DNA from: Gammaproteobacteria bacterium
GTDB taxonomy: Bacteria > Pseudomonadota > Gammaproteobacteria > UBA9214
Direction of reading: 5' to 3'
Assembly: GCA_030599705.1 (NCBI GenBank)
Contig: JAUVNM010000093.1
Span: 1-6,977, forward strand
Length of the DNA stretch: 6,977 bases
The position numbers and the translations under genes are program-made. This document shows, piece after piece, positions 5,000 to 6,977 of this stretch. The notes beneath the pieces were generated by a model. The model worked only from the letters and a program-made list of their open reading frames with translations, searched no databases and was not told the DNA's origin. The first letter of the stretch is position 1. Each line of letters opens with the position of its first letter.

Positions 5000-6106
5000 T
5001 CACGAAACGTACTCAACCACTTCCAGTCCGAAACCGGCGATGCCATGCACGATCTTGGGCGCGCTCAGTACGCGCATTTTCCGGACACCCAGGTCCGCAA
5101 TGATCTGTGCACCCACACCATAGGTGCGTAACTCGTCCGGCTTGCCGGTTGCCGAAGTGTCCTGCAATCCATCCGGCATATGATACGACCTTACCTGGTC
5201 GATAACCGCATCCGCAGGTTCCTGCGGCCGCAGGATAACCACGACTCCCCTGCCTTCCCTGGCCACCCGCTGCAGTGCCTTGCGCAGTGGCCAGTGCTGG
5301 CCTTCCGCCTTCACATCCAGCAGGTCATGCAGCGTGTGCTGCAACTGCACCCGGACGAGAACCGGCTCATCCGGGTTGATCTCCCCGAGCACCGCCGCCA
5401 GATGCACCGCACCATCGATGGAATCATGGTAGCTATGGACCCGGAACACCCCGTGTTCCGTCGCCACGTCCGTCTCCGCCACGTGCTCGACCGTCTTTTC
5501 ATTTTCGATACGATAACGAATCAGGTCCTCAATGGTGCCGATCTTGAGTCCGTGTTCGCGGGCATACACCTCGAGGTCCGGGCGCCGCGCCATGCTGCCG
5601 TCTTCCTTGAGTATCTCCACGATCACGGCCGCCGGCTCCAGGCCCGCGATCCGCGCCAGGTCGCAACCGGCCTCGGTATGCCCGGCGCGTGTCAGCACCC
5701 CGCCCGGCTGCGCCATCAGCGGGAAGACATGGCCCGGCTGCACGATGTCCCGCGAACCGGCATCCGGGTGCACGGCCGCCTGTATCGTGCGTGCACGGTC
5801 GTGCGCGGAGATGCCCGTGGTGACCCCCTCGGCCGCTTCGATAGAGAGGGTGAAATTTGTCCCGTGCGCTGACCTGGTGCCACGTACCATCAGCGCGAGA
5901 TCGAGTTGCTCGCAGCGTTCGCGGGTCAGTGTCAGGCAGATCAGGCCGCGCCCGTGGCTGGCCATGAAATTGATATCTTCCGGACGCACATGGGATGCCG
6001 CCATAACGAGATCACCCTCGTTCTCACGGTCTTCGTCATCCATCAGGACAACCATGCGTCCCGCACGGATATCCTCGAGAATTTCTTCAGTACTGTTTAA
6101 CGGCAT
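5000..6106 (-). CDS. ribBX: 3,4-dihydroxy-2-butanone 4-phosphate synthase fused to a degenerate GTP cyclohydrolase II-like domain (RibBX-type)
   Basis: The N-terminal half (about 1-200) is DHBP synthase, which converts ribulose 5-phosphate to the four-carbon substrate of RibH. It carries DDEDRENEGDLV (23-34), HGTNFT (81-86), GGVLTRAGHTEAGCDL (135-150) and VIVEIL (161-166), covering the acidic Mg site and the catalytic His and Glu. The C-terminal half (about 205-368) resembles GTP cyclohydrolase II: EHGVFRVHSY, LVRVQLQ (250-256), AREGRGVVV (282-290), LRTYGVGAQI (326-335) and GFGLEVVEYV at the end. The three zinc cysteines are absent (LQHTLHDLLDVK stands where ECLTGD...RCDC is expected), and the LRQEGRG loop reads LRPQEP. 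This half is therefore probably not a cyclohydrolase, as described for RibBX. I chose ATG 6106 (MPLNSTEEIL) because homologs usually begin there and AGG lies just upstream; ATG 6145 would add 13 residues that look non-coding. Confidence 0.92.
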   Translation of the reverse strand: MPLNSTEEILEDIRAGRMVVLMDDEDRENEGDLVMAASHVRPEDINFMASHGRGLICLTLTRERCEQLDLALMVRGTRSAHGTNFTLSIEAAEGVTTGISAHDRARTIQAAVHPDAGSRDIVQPGHVFPLMAQPGGVLTRAGHTEAGCDLARIAGLEPAAVIVEILKEDGSMARRPDLEVYAREHGLKIGTIEDLIRYRIENEKTVEHVAETDVATEHGVFRVHSYHDSIDGAVHLAAVLGEINPDEPVLVRVQLQHTLHDLLDVKAEGQHWPLRKALQRVAREGRGVVVILRPQEPADAVIDQVRSYHMPDGLQDTSATGKPDELRTYGVGAQIIADLGVRKMRVLSAPKIVHGIAGFGLEVVEYVS

Positions 6107-6187
6107 CACGCCTGCCCGGTGGGTTGGATGAATGACATTATCCATGATCGACGCCCCGGCTTCACGACAATAAACAATGAATCGGGG

Positions 6188-6859
6188 CTACCCGGACTTT
6201 CCGCCAAAACCGCTGACCTCGAGAATCTCGCGGGTCAGTCCGCCGGATGTCCCGGGCTGCGCCGCCCGCTCACCCAGCAGCAAGCGCTCGAGGTAACGCG
6301 CGACCAGGTCAACCTCCAGGTTGACCCGGCGTCCCGGCCGGTATTCATCCAGCGTGGTTTCCTGCAGGGTGTGCGGCACGATATTCAACTCGAATACCGC
6401 GCCGTCGACATGGTTTACCGTCAGGCTGACACCGTCGACGCAGATGGAACCCTTGGTGGCGATATAGCGCGCCAGTTCACGCGGCGCCTCGATGGCAAAG
6501 CGCACAGAACGGCTGTCAGCCGCGCGCGACACCACGGTGCCGATCCCGTCCACGTGGCCGCTGACCAGGTGCCCGCCAAGCGGGGTCTGCAGCGTCAAGG
6601 CCTTTTCCAGGTTAACGGCGGCATTGACCACCAACTCACCGGTAACCGTACGCTTGAGGGTCTCGCCGGAGACATCGGCACTGAACCCGTCATGCGTTAT
6701 CCCGATTGCCGTCAGGCAGACCCCGCTGACCGCAATACTGTCACCGGCGCTGACATTCGCAAGCGGCAGCTTGCCGGTATTAATGGTGATACGCATATCA
6801 CCACCGCGCGACTCCAGCACGGCAACGGTTCCAGTGGCCTGTATGATTCCTGTAAACAT
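6188..6859 (-). CDS. ribE: Riboflavin synthase (alpha chain)
   Basis: RibE (called ribC in some species) dismutates two molecules of 6,7-dimethyl-8-ribityllumazine to riboflavin and the pyrimidine that RibH reuses. The 223-residue protein has the two repeated lumazine-binding barrels of the family. The first starts MFTGII (1-6) and has GDSIAVSGVCLTA (39-51) and FSADVSGETL (59-68). The second starts GGHLVSGHVDG (95-105) and has GSICVDGVSLTV (137-148) and FELNIVPHTLQETTL (156-170), then VNLEVDLVARYLERLL (179-194). A Gly-rich tail of about 25 residues follows. The start is ATG 6859, giving the universal MFTGII N terminus, with GGA 7 nt upstream; an in-frame codon at 6880 would add FLLDQT-type residues not seen in the family. 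It is the first visible gene of the operon, preceded by at least 118 bp of non-coding sequence, so ribD is not adjacent. No FMN riboswitch is visible in that stretch. Confidence 0.97.
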   Translation of the reverse strand: MFTGIIQATGTVAVLESRGGDMRITINTGKLPLANVSAGDSIAVSGVCLTAIGITHDGFSADVSGETLKRTVTGELVVNAAVNLEKALTLQTPLGGHLVSGHVDGIGTVVSRAADSRSVRFAIEAPRELARYIATKGSICVDGVSLTVNHVDGAVFELNIVPHTLQETTLDEYRPGRRVNLEVDLVARYLERLLLGERAAQPGTSGGLTREILEVSGFGGKSG

Positions 6860-6977
6860 TGTTTGATCCAATAAAAACAAATTTCACCGCAGAGACGCGG
6901 AAGGTGCAGAGAAAATATTAATCATTTCCATGTCCCTGGTTTATGCAGGAGCGAGCCGAAGGTGAGGCGCTTGCGCC
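6860..6977. other. Intergenic DNA upstream of ribE with dispersed-repeat-like segments
   Basis: No gene is supported here: minus-strand frames entering from the edge run only short distances before a stop and show no RibD similarity. Two segments look like dispersed repeats. The first, 6882-6914, is CACCGCAGAGACGCGGAAGG with flanking A/T, a type of GCAGAGACGC-rich sequence I recall as repeated in various proteobacteria. The second, 6943-6977, begins TGCAGGAGCGAG and ends in the hairpin GGCGC-TT-GCGCC (6966-6977), and may be a degenerate REP cut by the window edge. An AT-rich stretch between them (6914-6926) could hold the operon promoter, but I see no convincing -35/-10 pair. Confidence 0.4.

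Noticed and set aside
5180..5872. Long open frame of 230 codons on the plus strand opposite ribBX
   Set aside because: It is an antisense shadow in GC-rich coding DNA; the translation has no recognisable family pattern, while the minus-strand frame is a clear enzyme.
6107..6145. Earlier ATG for ribBX at 6145, adding 13 residues
   Set aside because: Homologs usually begin at the MxLNSxEEI block at 6106, which has AGG just upstream. The longer form remains possible.
6119..6874. Long plus-strand open frame of 251 codons opposite ribE
   Set aside because: The minus strand encodes a textbook riboflavin synthase over the same bases; the plus-strand product looks random.
6860..6977. FMN riboswitch (RFN element) upstream of ribE
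   Set aside because: None of the conserved RFN helices or signature blocks is visible in the 118 bp available; one could lie beyond the window edge.

Overview
The window is chromosomal housekeeping DNA from a proteobacterium, most likely a gammaproteobacterium outside the enterics. The main reason is the minus-strand gene order ribE - ribB/ribA-like fusion - ribH - nusB - thiL - pgpA, which is a typical proteobacterial riboflavin/NusB/thiamine/phospholipid cluster. A gammaproteobacterial-type periplasmic retropepsin-like protease and GTAG-headed REP-like palindromes between genes fit the same picture. I cannot name a genus.

Layout: positions 1-735 (+) hold the 3' part of folE2, a GTP cyclohydrolase for folate synthesis, cut by the window edge. 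Positions 736-931 form a repeat-rich spacer between the converging 3' ends of folE2 and a protease gene. It holds a hairpin with T-tracts on the minus strand, a GC-rich inverted pair of REP-like palindromes, and an apparently interrupted third repeat. Positions 932-1585 (-) encode an exported aspartic protease. It diverges from a stand-alone class I glutamine amidotransferase (1621-2328, +) across only about 35 bp. Positions 2329-2523 form a second convergent spacer carrying an AT-cored inverted REP pair and a hairpin at the end of pgpA.

Positions 2524-6859 (-) are the six-gene operon, read right to left with gaps of 2 to about 80 bp and probably cotranscribed. RibE (riboflavin synthase), the DHBP synthase fusion and RibH (lumazine synthase) supply three steps of riboflavin synthesis. 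NusB is an antitermination and rRNA transcription factor. ThiL makes thiamine diphosphate, and PgpA dephosphorylates phosphatidylglycerophosphate. Two pathway pieces are not here: ribD, often just upstream of ribE, and a functional GTP cyclohydrolase II. The C-terminal cyclohydrolase-like half of the fusion has lost its zinc cysteines, as in the described RibBX variant, so a separate ribA is expected elsewhere. The last ~118 bp are intergenic and hold fragments of dispersed-repeat type.

I see no tRNA, rRNA, CRISPR array, intact insertion sequence, phage gene or defence gene. No new system is evident among the genes. The most notable unexplained structure is the concentration of several different GTAG-headed palindromic repeats in the two convergent intergenic gaps.
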